Shown here piece by piece: positions 43,576 to 52,409 of a DNA stretch of 64,000 bases; positions within the stretch are counted from its first letter, which is position 1, and every line of letters starts with the position of its first letter. The stretch is from Sorangiineae bacterium MSr11954. Its GTDB lineage: Bacteria > Myxococcota_A > Polyangia > Polyangiales > Polyangiaceae. Under the pieces are notes generated by a model. The model searched no databases and was not told the origin of the DNA. It saw nothing but the letters and a program-made list of their open reading frames with translations. The translations under genes were made by a program, and so were the position numbers. The stretch is from NCBI GenBank assembly GCA_037157815.1, contig CP089984.1, positions 10,027,561 to 10,091,560 on the forward strand, in the 5' to 3' direction.

Positions 43576-44639
43576 CGCGGGAGCTTTTTGGAAAGGGCCC
43601 CGATGGAGAAGACGTCCATCGCTATGTGCTCACCAACGCGGCCGGCGTCTCGGTCGATCTGATCAGCTACGGCGCCACCGTCCGCACGCTGAACGTGCCG
43701 GATCGCGACGGCAAGCCCCGCAACGTGGTGCTCGGCTTCGCGACCATGGAAGGCTACCTGGGGCATCACCCCCGCTTGGGCGCGACCATGGGGCGCTTCG
43801 CGAACCGCATCGCCGGCGCAACGTTCACCTTGGACGGCACCGTTCATCGGCTGCCGGTGACCCACGGCGGGAACACCTTGCACGGCGGCAAGCGCGGCTT
43901 CGATCAGTACACGTGGCGCGAGATCGAGGCCGGCGCGGGCCCGGAAGGACAGCGCGTCGTCTTCGAGCACACGAGCCCCGACGGGGACGAAGGGTTCCCC
44001 GGCACCTTCACGGTACGTGTAACCTACACGCTTACGGCGAAGAACGAGCTGTGCATCGACTACCTGGCGACCACCGACAAGCCCACGGTGGCCAACCTGA
44101 CGAACCACAGCTACTTCAATTTGTCGGGCGAGGGCTCGGGCGACATCCTCGATCACGAGCTGGTGCTCTTCGCCGACGCCTTTGCGCCGGTGCGGGCCGA
44201 TCAAATTCCCACTGGCGAGCTCCAAGACGTCACCGGCACGCCCTTCGATTTTCGTACGGCGACCCCCATCGGTGCGCGCATCCGCCAAGGGCACGAGCAG
44301 CTCGTGTACGGGTGGGGCTACGATCATTGCTATGTCGTGAACCGGCCCGCCGGCGCGCCGGCCGATCAACCGATCCACGCGGCCCGGGTGCGGAGCCCGA
44401 AGAGCGGCATCGTGCTCGATACGTACACCACCGAGCCGGGGATCGAGTTCTTCACCGGGAATGTGCTCACGGGCGCGCTGGTGGGGCCGAGCGGATCGAC
44501 GTACCGTCAGTGCGATGGCTTCTGCCTGGAGACGCAGAAGTTCCCCGACTCTCCGAATCAGCCGAGCTTCCCGTCGTCCGTCGTCCGCCCCGGAACGCCG
44601 CTGCGGAGCCGCACGATCTATCAGTTCGGCGTCGGCTGA
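43572..44639 (+). CDS. galM: Aldose 1-epimerase (mutarotase)
   Basis: 355 residues. GATVRTLNVPDRDG, GATMGRFANRIAGATFTLDG, LTNHSYFNLSGEG (with the catalytic His of the family), GYDHCYVVN and the C-terminal catalytic Glu region YRQCDGFCLETQKFPDSPNQP are canonical GalM segments. It interconverts alpha and beta anomers of aldoses such as galactose and glucose. No signal peptide. Last gene of the coupled run that starts at nudK. Confidence 0.95.
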   Translation: MTRELFGKGPDGEDVHRYVLTNAAGVSVDLISYGATVRTLNVPDRDGKPRNVVLGFATMEGYLGHHPRLGATMGRFANRIAGATFTLDGTVHRLPVTHGGNTLHGGKRGFDQYTWREIEAGAGPEGQRVVFEHTSPDGDEGFPGTFTVRVTYTLTAKNELCIDYLATTDKPTVANLTNHSYFNLSGEGSGDILDHELVLFADAFAPVRADQIPTGELQDVTGTPFDFRTATPIGARIRQGHEQLVYGWGYDHCYVVNRPAGAPADQPIHAARVRSPKSGIVLDTYTTEPGIEFFTGNVLTGALVGPSGSTYRQCDGFCLETQKFPDSPNQPSFPSSVVRPGTPLRSRTIYQFGVG

Positions 44640-44673
44640 TCGCAGCGCGCCGCGAGGTCAGCGCGCCGCGAGG

Positions 44674-45411
44674 TCAGCGCGACAAGATCGCATCCGCGAC
44701 GGCTTCCACGCTCTCGACGCGCGGGACGTCGCGGTGCAGATCCGGGTAATGCTCGAAGGGGTCGAGCAGCGCGGTGCGGATGCCGGCCGCGCGGGCGCCT
44801 GCCACGTCGGTGGCCACGGTGTCGCCCAGGTGCAAGGCGCGATCGGGGCCGATGCCGAACGCGTCGAGCGCAAAGGAGAAGATGCGCGGATCGGGCTTCT
44901 CGACGCCGACCAAGGCGCTGTCGACCACGCGATCGAGGCGCGAAAGGAGCCCGAGCTCGTCGAGGAGCCCGGCGAGCATGCCCTCGGAGTTGCTGATGAC
45001 GGCGAGCTTCACCCCCGCGGCGCGAAGGCGATCGAGCGCCCCCGGGAGCCCCTCGGGCACGCGCGAATAAAGGTTGAAGCGAACATGGTCTTCCCAGAGC
45101 GCATCGAGCAGCTCCGGAACGCGTTCGATTGGAGCCCCGCCAACGGCGATGGTCGTTCCGATGACGAGTCCCCAACCTTGCGCGCCCGGAGCTGCTTGAT
45201 GCGACCAGCGAACCGGCGCGAGCCTCCCCGATCCCGCTCCCTCGAGGCCACGCTTGGCGACGCCTTCGGCCGCGATGAGCGAAGCCGTCTCCACCGCGAC
45301 CCCGCGCGCCGCCAGGAAGCGGGCGATGCGCGCGTGGTCGAGGAAAATCAGCGTGTTTCCGGCGTCGAGGCACAGAAGCTCGACGCGTTCGACGAGAGAG
45401 CGATCGATCAC
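44674..45411 (-). CDS. HAD-superfamily hydrolase, subfamily IA
   Basis: 245 residues. Motif I is [13 protein letters not shown], where Gly-Asn replaces the usual Asp-Gly of DxDGT: the second Asp, normally the acid/base, is Ala here (DAGNT), as in a minority of subfamily IA members such as the HAD-IA group with DxGNT. Motif II VISNSEG, motif [12 protein letters not shown], motif [19 protein letters not shown]. It is therefore likely a phosphatase or haloacid-type hydrolase of unknown substrate. Convergent with galM; 22 bp downstream of ald. Confidence 0.88.
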   Translation of the reverse strand: MIDRSLVERVELLCLDAGNTLIFLDHARIARFLAARGVAVETASLIAAEGVAKRGLEGAGSGRLAPVRWSHQAAPGAQGWGLVIGTTIAVGGAPIERVPELLDALWEDHVRFNLYSRVPEGLPGALDRLRAAGVKLAVISNSEGMLAGLLDELGLLSRLDRVVDSALVGVEKPDPRIFSFALDAFGIGPDRALHLGDTVATDVAGARAAGIRTALLDPFEHYPDLHRDVPRVESVEAVADAILSR

Positions 45412-45433
45412 GAGAGGGTACGAGCCGTACGGC

Positions 45434-46543
45434 TTACAGGAGCTTCGACAGCGGCACGTACTCGAGCTTCTGGCCTTGGGCGACCGGCTCGCACGTGACG
45501 TGACCCTTGTGCGTGTTGACGCCGCGGGCGAGCGCGACGTCGTCGCGGACGGCGGCGACCAGGCCCTTGTCGGCGATCTTGAGCGCGTAGGCCATGGTCG
45601 TGTTGGTGAGGGCCCAGGTGCTGGTCTGCGCGACCGCGCCCGGCATGTTCGCCACGCAGTAGTGGACGACGCCGTTCACTTCGTACGTCGGGTTGTCGTG
45701 GGTGGTGGGGTGGCACGTCTCGATGCAACCGCCCTGGTCGACGGCGACGTCGACCACGACCGAGCCCGGCTCCATCTTGCCGATGAGCGCTTCGCTCACC
45801 AGCTTCGGCGCCACCGCGCCGGTGACGAGCACGGCGCCGACGACCAGGTCCGCGCGCGTGACCGCTTCTTCGATGTTCACGGGGTTCGAGTACAGGGTCT
45901 CGATGGCGCCGCCGAACACGTCCTCGAGGTACGCCATCGTCTCGGCGCGAACGTCGAGGACGGTGACCTGCGCGCCCATGCCGATGGCGATGGTGGCCGC
46001 GTTGCGTCCGACGACGCCGCCGCCGAGGATCACCACGCGACCGCGGCGGGTGCCGGGCACGCCGCCGAGCAGAACGCCTTTGCCGCCGTGCTCCTTCTCG
46101 AGGCACGTGGCGCCGACTTGCACGGCCATGCGGCCGGCCACTTCGCTCATCGGACGGAGCAAGGGAAGCGAGCCGTCGGCGAGCTCGATGGTCTCGTAGG
46201 CCACGCCGGACACCTTCGCCTTCACCAGCTGGCGGGTGAGCTCCGGCTCGGGGGCGAGGTGCAGATACGTATAGAGAACCAGTCCTTCACGGAAGAAGCC
46301 GTACTCGGGCGCGATCGGCTCCTTGACCTTCACCACCATCTCCGCGCCCCACGCGTCGGCCGCGGTCGGCACGATGGTCGCTCCCTGCGCAATGTACTCC
46401 GCATCCTTGATGCCGCTGCCCTCTCCTGCGCCCTTTTCAACGAGGACTTTGTGGCCGTGGGAGGTGAGGCTGCGGACACCGGCAGGGGTCAAGCCGACAC
46501 GGTACTCGCGGGTTTTGATCTCTTTGGGGACGCCAACAATCAC
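45434..46543 (-). CDS. ald: Alanine dehydrogenase
   Basis: 369 residues from a GTG at 46543, which sits 6 bp behind AAGGAG and gives the family N-terminus [18 protein letters not shown]; the longer TTG start at 46576 is rejected. NAD-dependent reversible deamination of L-alanine to pyruvate. Substrate residues lie in VVKVKEP and [10 protein letters not shown], the Rossmann motif is [21 protein letters not shown], and [12 protein letters not shown] with THDNPTY is family-typical. Upstream of the HAD gene on the same strand. Confidence 0.96.
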   Translation of the reverse strand: MIVGVPKEIKTREYRVGLTPAGVRSLTSHGHKVLVEKGAGEGSGIKDAEYIAQGATIVPTAADAWGAEMVVKVKEPIAPEYGFFREGLVLYTYLHLAPEPELTRQLVKAKVSGVAYETIELADGSLPLLRPMSEVAGRMAVQVGATCLEKEHGGKGVLLGGVPGTRRGRVVILGGGVVGRNAATIAIGMGAQVTVLDVRAETMAYLEDVFGGAIETLYSNPVNIEEAVTRADLVVGAVLVTGAVAPKLVSEALIGKMEPGSVVVDVAVDQGGCIETCHPTTHDNPTYEVNGVVHYCVANMPGAVAQTSTWALTNTTMAYALKIADKGLVAAVRDDVALARGVNTHKGHVTCEPVAQGQKLEYVPLSKLL

Positions 46544-46799
46544 GGGAAGCTCCTTTTTTGCCGCCGACGAAGACAAGTGCCCAAAAGGCGACGCGGCGCG
46601 GGGACACTACTAGTTGAATTCGCGCCTGCGGGCGAGCCTCCCGCGCGCGAAAGAACGACCCGGCGCCGCGCGCTTCGCGGGGGGTGCCTTGGCCGGGTGA
46701 AATGACGTATGCGAATCACCCGATGATGAAGCGGCGCGTCAGCCGCTATGGTAGTCACCCCTGCCTCGTTCCAACTCTGGCGTTTCTGGACGGCCGGCC

Positions 46800-47948
46800 A
46801 TGTACCAACTCATACGTCCGCTCTTATTTACGTTGCCCCCCGCATTGGCCCACTCCGTCGCGATGGCGGCGCTCGCTCCCGTCGAGCACGTAACATTGTT
46901 GAGGCGAATCGTTCACGCGATGTTTGCAGTGGACCGCCCCGAGCTGAAGACGCGCGTCATGGGGCTCGACTTTCCGAACCCCATTGGATTGGCCGGCGGC
47001 TTCGACAAGAACGCGCGGCGAGCTCGTGCGCTGGCCGCCCTGGGGTTCGGCTATCTGGAGCTGGGCACGGTCACCGCCCGCGCGCAGGAGCCGAACCCGG
47101 CGCCCAATCTGTTTCGCCTCCCCGCCGATCGCGCGCTCATCAACCGGCTCGGCTTTCCCAACGAGGGCGCCGATCCGGTCACCGCGCGCGTGCAGCGAAT
47201 CCGCCGCGGGGTGCCCGTTCCCGTGGGCATCTCCATTGGAAAATCGCGCAGCGTTCCGCTGGAGCCGGTGCATGGGATGGTGGCGGACTATCTCTCGAGC
47301 TTTCGCGCGGCGCGCACCCAGGCGGACTTCGTGGTCGTCAATGTCTCGTCGCCGAACACGGCGGGGCTGCGCGCCATGCAGGGGCAAGAGCTCGCGCGCA
47401 CCTTGCTCGGCGCGCTCCAGGCGGAAAATAAAGCGGGGACGCGGGTCCCTCTGCTCGTGAAAATCGCGCCCGATCTCGACCAGCAGGAGCTGGAGGCGCT
47501 GCTCGACGTGGGCGTGGAATGCGATCTCGATGGCGTGGTCGCCACCAACACGACCATCGCGCGGACCGGGCTTTCCACGGACGATGCCGCCGTCGCCGCC
47601 ATGGGCGCCGGTGGCCTCAGCGGGCCACCGCTTCGCGAGCGGTCGCGCCAGATCGTCCAGCGCGTGCGCGCGCGCCTCGGCCCCAAGCGCGCCGTCATCG
47701 GCGTGGGCGGCATCGAGTCGGCGGACGACGTGCTCGCCATGATGCGCGCGGGCGCCGACCTGGTGCAGCTCTACACGTCGTTCATTTACCGGGGACCCGG
47801 CATCGTGCACTCGCTCGCGCGGGCGCTGGCCGATGCGGCCGCGCAATCGGGCGCCGTATCGCTGGCGGAGCTCACCCGGACGGCGTGGCCGTCGGAAGGA
47901 TACGCGCCAGCACCGTCGCCACGATCTCCTGCTTCCGCTCCGCGATGA
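46800..47948 (+). CDS. pyrD: Dihydroorotate dehydrogenase (quinone), class 2
   Basis: 382 residues. Membrane-associated flavoprotein of pyrimidine synthesis, oxidising dihydroorotate with quinone. The N-terminal amphipathic helix (MYQLIRPLLFTLPPALAHSV) is the quinone-docking extension. Also seen: FPNPIGLAGGFDKNA, catalytic Ser in VVNVSSPNTAGLR, LVKIAPDL, TNTTIAR, AVIGVGGIESADD and YTSFIYRGPGI. The last ~25 residues (SEGYAPAPSPRSPASAPR) are an unusual Pro/Ser tail coded in the stretch that overlaps a convergent TetR gene by 77 bp. Confidence 0.96.
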   Translation: MYQLIRPLLFTLPPALAHSVAMAALAPVEHVTLLRRIVHAMFAVDRPELKTRVMGLDFPNPIGLAGGFDKNARRARALAALGFGYLELGTVTARAQEPNPAPNLFRLPADRALINRLGFPNEGADPVTARVQRIRRGVPVPVGISIGKSRSVPLEPVHGMVADYLSSFRAARTQADFVVVNVSSPNTAGLRAMQGQELARTLLGALQAENKAGTRVPLLVKIAPDLDQQELEALLDVGVECDLDGVVATNTTIARTGLSTDDAAVAAMGAGGLSGPPLRERSRQIVQRVRARLGPKRAVIGVGGIESADDVLAMMRAGADLVQLYTSFIYRGPGIVHSLARALADAAAQSGAVSLAELTRTAWPSEGYAPAPSPRSPASAPR

Positions 47949-48600
47949 AGTCGGGGGAGCGCACGTCGACGTTCCACACCGCCCGCACGATGCCGTCGTC
48001 TTGCGCAGCGAGCAGCGCCAAGGACAGCACCGAGATGCAGAGGTGCCGCGGCTCCACGTCGCTCCGGACGTGACCCTGCGCGCGCATCTCCTCGATGAGC
48101 GCCACCACCGCGTCGAAGAGCGGCCGCATCTTGTCGCGCATGGTCCGGCGGATGAGCGCCTCGGATCGCGTTTCGCCGGCGCCCTCGGCCGCGGCCGCGT
48201 GGCGCAGGATCGCAAAGGCCGAGGCGTGGGTGAGCGACTGCCACACGAGCAGATCGACGAAGGCCCGCACCACCTCGGGCACGCGCGACGCGTCGAGCGG
48301 GGACAGCAGCCGGTGGAGCACCTCCCAACCCTCGACGCTCATGGCCCCCACCGCGTGATCCACCACGGCCCGATAGAGCCCCTCTTTGTCGTGGAAGTAA
48401 TGGTGGATCAGCGCCTGCTGCACCTCGGCGGCGCGCGCGATCTGCCCGAGGCGAGCGCCGTCGAACCCCTTTCGGGCGAACTCCACCTCCGCCGCCCGCA
48501 CGATCCGGAGCTGGGTCTCCACCGCGTTGCGCTCGCGCCGCTGGGGAGCGGGCTCGCTGCCCTGGGCCTCCGGAATGCGCTGCGCGCCGCTGCTAGGCAC
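47872..48600 (-). CDS. TetR-family transcriptional regulator
   Basis: 242 residues from a GTG at 48600 with GGGAG upstream. HTH domain: ETQLRIVRAAEVEFARKGF, GQIARAAEVQQALIHHYFHDKEGLYRAVV. The C-terminal half is helical with RSEALIRRTMRDKM and EEMRAQGHVRSDVEPR, as in the CerR/fatty-acid type. The start overlaps the stop of the diiron protein gene by 8 bp, so they are co-transcribed. The 3' end overlaps pyrD by 77 bp in the convergent orientation. A likely target is the palindrome at 49671-49686. Confidence 0.9.
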   Translation of the reverse strand: MPSSGAQRIPEAQGSEPAPQRRERNAVETQLRIVRAAEVEFARKGFDGARLGQIARAAEVQQALIHHYFHDKEGLYRAVVDHAVGAMSVEGWEVLHRLLSPLDASRVPEVVRAFVDLLVWQSLTHASAFAILRHAAAAEGAGETRSEALIRRTMRDKMRPLFDAVVALIEEMRAQGHVRSDVEPRHLCISVLSLALLAAQDDGIVRAVWNVDVRSPDFIAERKQEIVATVLARILPTATPSG

Positions 48601-49651
48601 TCGGCTCCCAATTTTCGTAGTCGATGACCTCGAGCTCCTCGAAGCCGCGCCGCACGTACGGGGTGAGCAGCCCCAGCCGCTTTACGTTGGGGACGATCTT
48701 GGTGAAGAGCAGCTTGCGGAAAAACTGCATCGACTCGCTGCGCTCCGAGTACTCCTCGCACTCCTTCTGGGGCAGCCCCAGCCGCTCCCAGACCTCCTGA
48801 CCGAGGAACTTGTCGCGAAGGAGCCTCGAGGCCTCGATCACGAAATCCTCGCGATCGCGGAGCTCACTGGGCGCCATGTCCGCGTACGTATCCTTGAGCG
48901 CCAGCACCCCGAAGGCCACGTGCCGCGACTCGTCCTGCATGATCATCTGCGTGATCTGGCGGATGAGCGGCTCCTCCGTCGTTTGATGGATGAACCCGAA
49001 CGCCCCCAGCGCGACCCCCTCCACCATGATTTGCATACCGAGGTATTTGAAGTCCCAGCGCGAATCCTGAAGAAGCGTATCGAGGAGCTTCTTCAAATGG
49101 GGGCTAATCGGATATACGAGCTCGTATTTCTCGCGCAGATACCGGTCGTAGACCTCCACGTGCCGGGCCTCGTCGAACACCTGCGCGGCCGCGTAAAACT
49201 TGGCCTCCGACGTGGGCGCACAGTTGACGATCTGCGAGGTGGCCAAGAGCGCGCCCTGCTCGCCGTGGAGAAAGTTGGAAATCATATAGCTCGCCATGTG
49301 ACGGCGGAGCGTCGGGACTTCGCGCTTCTTGTCGAGTTTGTCCCAAATCGGAGTACCGAAGAGGGGATTCATGTTGTCCGGCACGTACTGGCTCTCCGGA
49401 TCGACCGGGGTCTCCCACGGCAAATCCGTGCTGCCGTTCCACATCAAGTCCTTCGACTTCTCGTAGAGCACCCGCAGATCGAGCCGCGAGGTCGCGTAGT
49501 CCCATGTGTACGACATGGGAAATGCCACATCGACCTTCTCCACCCCTTGCGGCCCCTCTTTGGCCGGCTTTGCGCTCTCCTGCGCGATGCGCGCGTAGAC
49601 CGTCGGTGCCGTGAAAAACGACGCATCCGCGGAGCTCGGTACGTTGGCCAT
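48593..49651 (-). CDS. Ferritin-like diiron protein of unknown function
   Basis: 352 residues. A four-helix ferritin-like fold with two iron-ligand pairs: FLHGEQGALLATSQIV and DEARHVEVYDRYL in the first half, MIMQDESRHVAFGVLA in the second, plus Glu in IMVEGVALGAFGF. That Ex..ExxH / E..ExxH arrangement is shared by R2-like oxidases, acyl-ACP desaturases and AurF-type N-oxygenases; I cannot tell which. Location next to an acyl-CoA dehydrogenase and a TetR gene suggests an oxidation acting on an acyl or aromatic substrate. The ATG at 49651 follows GGGAGGG. Confidence 0.85.
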   Translation of the reverse strand: MANVPSSADASFFTAPTVYARIAQESAKPAKEGPQGVEKVDVAFPMSYTWDYATSRLDLRVLYEKSKDLMWNGSTDLPWETPVDPESQYVPDNMNPLFGTPIWDKLDKKREVPTLRRHMASYMISNFLHGEQGALLATSQIVNCAPTSEAKFYAAAQVFDEARHVEVYDRYLREKYELVYPISPHLKKLLDTLLQDSRWDFKYLGMQIMVEGVALGAFGFIHQTTEEPLIRQITQMIMQDESRHVAFGVLALKDTYADMAPSELRDREDFVIEASRLLRDKFLGQEVWERLGLPQKECEEYSERSESMQFFRKLLFTKIVPNVKRLGLLTPYVRRGFEELEVIDYENWEPSA

Positions 49652-49670
49652 GGCTTCGCCCTCCCTTCAA

Positions 49671-49686
49671 TTGACTTTTTAGTTAA
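49671..49686. promoter_or_regulatory. TTGACT-n4-AGTTAA palindrome, candidate TetR operator
   Basis: A 6-4-6 inverted repeat (5 of 6 arm positions match) in the AT-rich gap between the diiron protein gene and the gcdH-like gene, 20 bp upstream of the former's ATG. Position fits repression of both divergent promoters by the TetR protein encoded in the operon. Confidence 0.4.
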
Positions 49687-49794
49687 TAAGAACCAGCCCG
49701 TACCGAACGTCAAGTAATGCTGAAATTAAGGTGCGAGGCTGGATCCGGAGGTGCCACGCCGGGGGTGGACTCCGTGATAGAGATCCATTTCACC

Positions 49795-50958
49795 ATGCCT
49801 GACTTCTTCGACATTTCGCGTCACCTCGCCCCGGAAGAGCGCACCATTCGCGATACCGTTCATGCCTTCGTCGATGCGCGGGTACTGCCCATCATTGGCG
49901 AGCACTTCGAGCGCGGGACGTTCCCCACGGAGCTCATTGGCGAGATCGCGGAGCTCGGGCTCCTTGGATGCAACCTACAAGGATACGGTTGCGCTGGATT
50001 GAGCGACATCGGCTACGGCCTGGTGATGCAAGAGCTCGAGCGCGGCGACTCCGGGGTCCGCAGCTTCGCGAGCGTGCAAGGCAGCTTGGTGATGTACCCG
50101 ATCCACGCGTTCGGGTCGGAGGAGCAGAAAGAGCGCTACCTGCCGAAGATGGCCAAGGGCGAAATCATCGGGTGCTTCGGCCTCACCGAGCCCGATTTCG
50201 GCTCCAACCCTGCGGGCATGCGCACGGTGGCCATCGACGACGGCGATTCGTACGTGCTCAACGGCACCAAGCGCTGGATCACCAACGGCAACATCGCGGG
50301 GGTCGCGGTGGTCTGGGCCAAGGTCGGCGGCGTGGACGGCGAGGTCCACGGCTTCTTGGTGCCCACCGACACCAAGGGCTTCGAGGCGCGCACCATCCAC
50401 AAGAAGATGAGCCTCCGCGCCAGCGTGACCAGCGAGTTGATCCTGGAGGACGTGCGCGTGAAGAAGGACGCCATCCTCCCCAACGTGCGCGGCATGAAGG
50501 GCCCTCTCTCGTGCCTCACCTCCGCGCGCTTCGGGATCGCGTGGGGCGTGCTGGGCGCGATGCAAGCCTGTTTCGACTGCGCGCTCGACTACGCCAAGCA
50601 TCGCGTGCAGTTTGCAGGCAAACCCATCGCGTCGCACCAGCTGGTGCAGCAAAAGTTCGCCGAGATGCTGACGGCGATCACGAACTCGCAGCTGCAGGCG
50701 CTGGAGGCGGCGCGCCTCAAGGCGGAGAAGAAGCTGCGGCCGCAGCACGTGAGCATGATCAAGCGCCACAACGTGCACGCGGCGCTGGAGATCGCGCGCA
50801 CGTGCCGCGACATCCTGGGCGGCAACGGGATCACCCTCGAGTATCCGATCATGCGCCACCTCTGCAACCTGGAGACCGTGTTCACCTACGAGGGGACCCA
50901 CGACGTGCACACCTTGATCCTCGGCCAAGACGTCACGGGGATCGCCGCGTTCGAGTAG
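49795..50958 (+). CDS. gcdH: Acyl-CoA dehydrogenase, glutaryl-CoA-dehydrogenase-like
   Basis: 387 residues from the ATG at 49795. Conserved GCDH segments: ELIGEIAELGLLG, GLVMQELERGDSGVRSFASV, GCFGLTEPDFGSNPAGM, LNGTKRWITNGNIAGVAVVW, KMSLRASVTSELILEDVRV, and the catalytic Glu in FTYEGTHDVHTLILG. Oxidatively decarboxylates glutaryl-CoA to crotonyl-CoA in lysine/aromatic breakdown. Length and motifs are normal for GcdH; a related non-decarboxylating enzyme remains possible. Divergent from the diiron/TetR operon. Confidence 0.88.
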   Translation: MPDFFDISRHLAPEERTIRDTVHAFVDARVLPIIGEHFERGTFPTELIGEIAELGLLGCNLQGYGCAGLSDIGYGLVMQELERGDSGVRSFASVQGSLVMYPIHAFGSEEQKERYLPKMAKGEIIGCFGLTEPDFGSNPAGMRTVAIDDGDSYVLNGTKRWITNGNIAGVAVVWAKVGGVDGEVHGFLVPTDTKGFEARTIHKKMSLRASVTSELILEDVRVKKDAILPNVRGMKGPLSCLTSARFGIAWGVLGAMQACFDCALDYAKHRVQFAGKPIASHQLVQQKFAEMLTAITNSQLQALEAARLKAEKKLRPQHVSMIKRHNVHAALEIARTCRDILGGNGITLEYPIMRHLCNLETVFTYEGTHDVHTLILGQDVTGIAAFE

Positions 50959-50994
50959 CACCTCCGCCCGCGCCGTGCGCGCACACCTCCCCGG

Positions 50995-51555
50995 CTAGCC
51001 GAGAAACGTGGCGTCGAGGGCTCCGACTTTGCGGAGCGCTTCGAAGAGGGCGATGCCGACGGCGTTGGCCAGGTTGAGGGAGCGCACGGCGCCCAACGTT
51101 GGAATCGCCACCACGCGATCGGCGTGCGCCTCGAGGAGCTCCTCGGGGAGGCCCACGCTCTCGCGACCGAACACCAGCGCATCGCCGGGCGCAAAGTCGG
51201 CTTCAATGTAGCTCCGACGGGCCACGGCGCTGAAGAGGTGCAGCTTGCCCGGCTGCGCGCGCGGCGCGCCTTCCTTTTCGCCTTCTTTCGCGAACGCGTG
51301 CAGGAAGTGCGAAAAGTCGAGGTGCCGGCGCACGTCGACCAGGTGCCAATAGTCCACGCCGGCGCGACGCACGCTGTGCTCGTCGATGCGAAAGCCAAGG
51401 GGGCCCACCAGGTGCAAAGGTGAGCCGGTGGCGGCGCCCAGTCGCGCGATGTTCCCCGTGTTCGGTGGGATTTCGGGCTCCACCAGCACGATGTGGAAGG
51501 GATCGGGCAACGGATGGGCACGCAGGCGCGGGGTTTTGTCGTTGGTACGGGGCAC
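50995..51555 (-). CDS. trmL: tRNA (cytidine(34)-2'-O)-methyltransferase
   Basis: 186 residues from a GTG at 51555. SPOUT-fold methyltransferase that 2'-O-methylates the wobble base of tRNA-Leu isoacceptors. Key segments: IVLVEPEIPPNTGNIARLGA, PLHLVGPLGFRIDE, FAPGDALVFGRESVGLPEELLE and the knot end IPTLGAVRSLNLANAVGIALFEA. It has an 18-residue N-terminal extension and an Arg/Lys insert around residues 85-105 relative to E. coli. Convergent with the gcdH-like gene. Confidence 0.93.
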   Translation of the reverse strand: MPRTNDKTPRLRAHPLPDPFHIVLVEPEIPPNTGNIARLGAATGSPLHLVGPLGFRIDEHSVRRAGVDYWHLVDVRRHLDFSHFLHAFAKEGEKEGAPRAQPGKLHLFSAVARRSYIEADFAPGDALVFGRESVGLPEELLEAHADRVVAIPTLGAVRSLNLANAVGIALFEALRKVGALDATFLG

Positions 51556-51612
51556 GCGCCCGTGGACATAGCACGGCCAGGCCGCGAGCTACCCGCGTGC
51601 TAGGCTAGGTAA

Positions 51613-52365
51613 ATGCAGAGTGTGCAGAGTGTTCCGCCCGAGGTGGAGCGCTTTCGGGTGGAGTACCGCAAGGCCAACGTGGGGCCGCACTACAGCGGGT
51701 GGTTGCACTTTGCATTCACCAGCGTCGGCTCCCTGGCCATTTTGGCCTTCGCGGCGATGCACGTGCACCGGCCGTCGGCGCTGGAGTGGCTGACGGTGCC
51801 CATCGCGTTCGTGTTCGCCAATGTCTGCGAATACTTCGGGCACAAGGGGCCGATGCACCGCCCCAAACGGGGGATGGCCATCCTTTTCCAGCGCCACACG
51901 CGCGAGCACCATCATTTTTTCACGCACGACGCAATGGCCTACCAGTCGTCCCGCGACTTCAAGATGGTGCTCTTCCCCCCCGTCATGCTCTTCTTCTTCC
52001 TCGGTGTGATTGCCACGCCGGTGGCCACCTTGCTCTTTTTCGTGGCCTCATCCAATGTGGCCTGGCTCTTCGTCATCGTGGCCATGGGCTATTTTTTGAC
52101 GTACGAGTGGCTCCACTTCGTCTATCACTTGGACGAGAGCTCGTTCGTGGGGCGCCTGCCGGCGGTGAAAGTTCTGCGCCGACACCACCAGACGCATCAC
52201 GACAAGGCGCTCATGGGGAAATGGAACTTCAACATCACATTCCCCATCAGCGATCTCATTTTCGGAACGTACTTCCATCCATCGCCATCGGCCCGAGCTG
52301 CCCGAGCTGCCAATGCGCGAACCTCCGGCGGCTCGCCCTCGACGGCGCCGGATCGCAGAGGATGA
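51613..52365 (+). CDS. Fatty acid hydroxylase/sterol desaturase-family membrane protein
   Basis: 250 residues. The three histidine boxes of the diiron membrane hydroxylases are present: HKGPMH, HTREHHHFF and RRHHQTHH, plus YHLDES. Several membrane helices separate them (about residues 30-50, 58-75, 115-140, 145-165). FNITFPISDLIFGTYF is family-typical. The C-terminal 30 residues (SARAARAANARTSGGSPST) are low complexity. The substrate is unknown. Gene order offers no more clue: downstream is a HAMP-protein gene. Confidence 0.88.
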   Translation: MQSVQSVPPEVERFRVEYRKANVGPHYSGWLHFAFTSVGSLAILAFAAMHVHRPSALEWLTVPIAFVFANVCEYFGHKGPMHRPKRGMAILFQRHTREHHHFFTHDAMAYQSSRDFKMVLFPPVMLFFFLGVIATPVATLLFFVASSNVAWLFVIVAMGYFLTYEWLHFVYHLDESSFVGRLPAVKVLRRHHQTHHDKALMGKWNFNITFPISDLIFGTYFHPSPSARAARAANARTSGGSPSTAPDRRG

Positions 52366-52409
52366 TCGTGCAGAATCGCGGCTCTTGATTTACCCTCGCC
52401 GCGACACCC

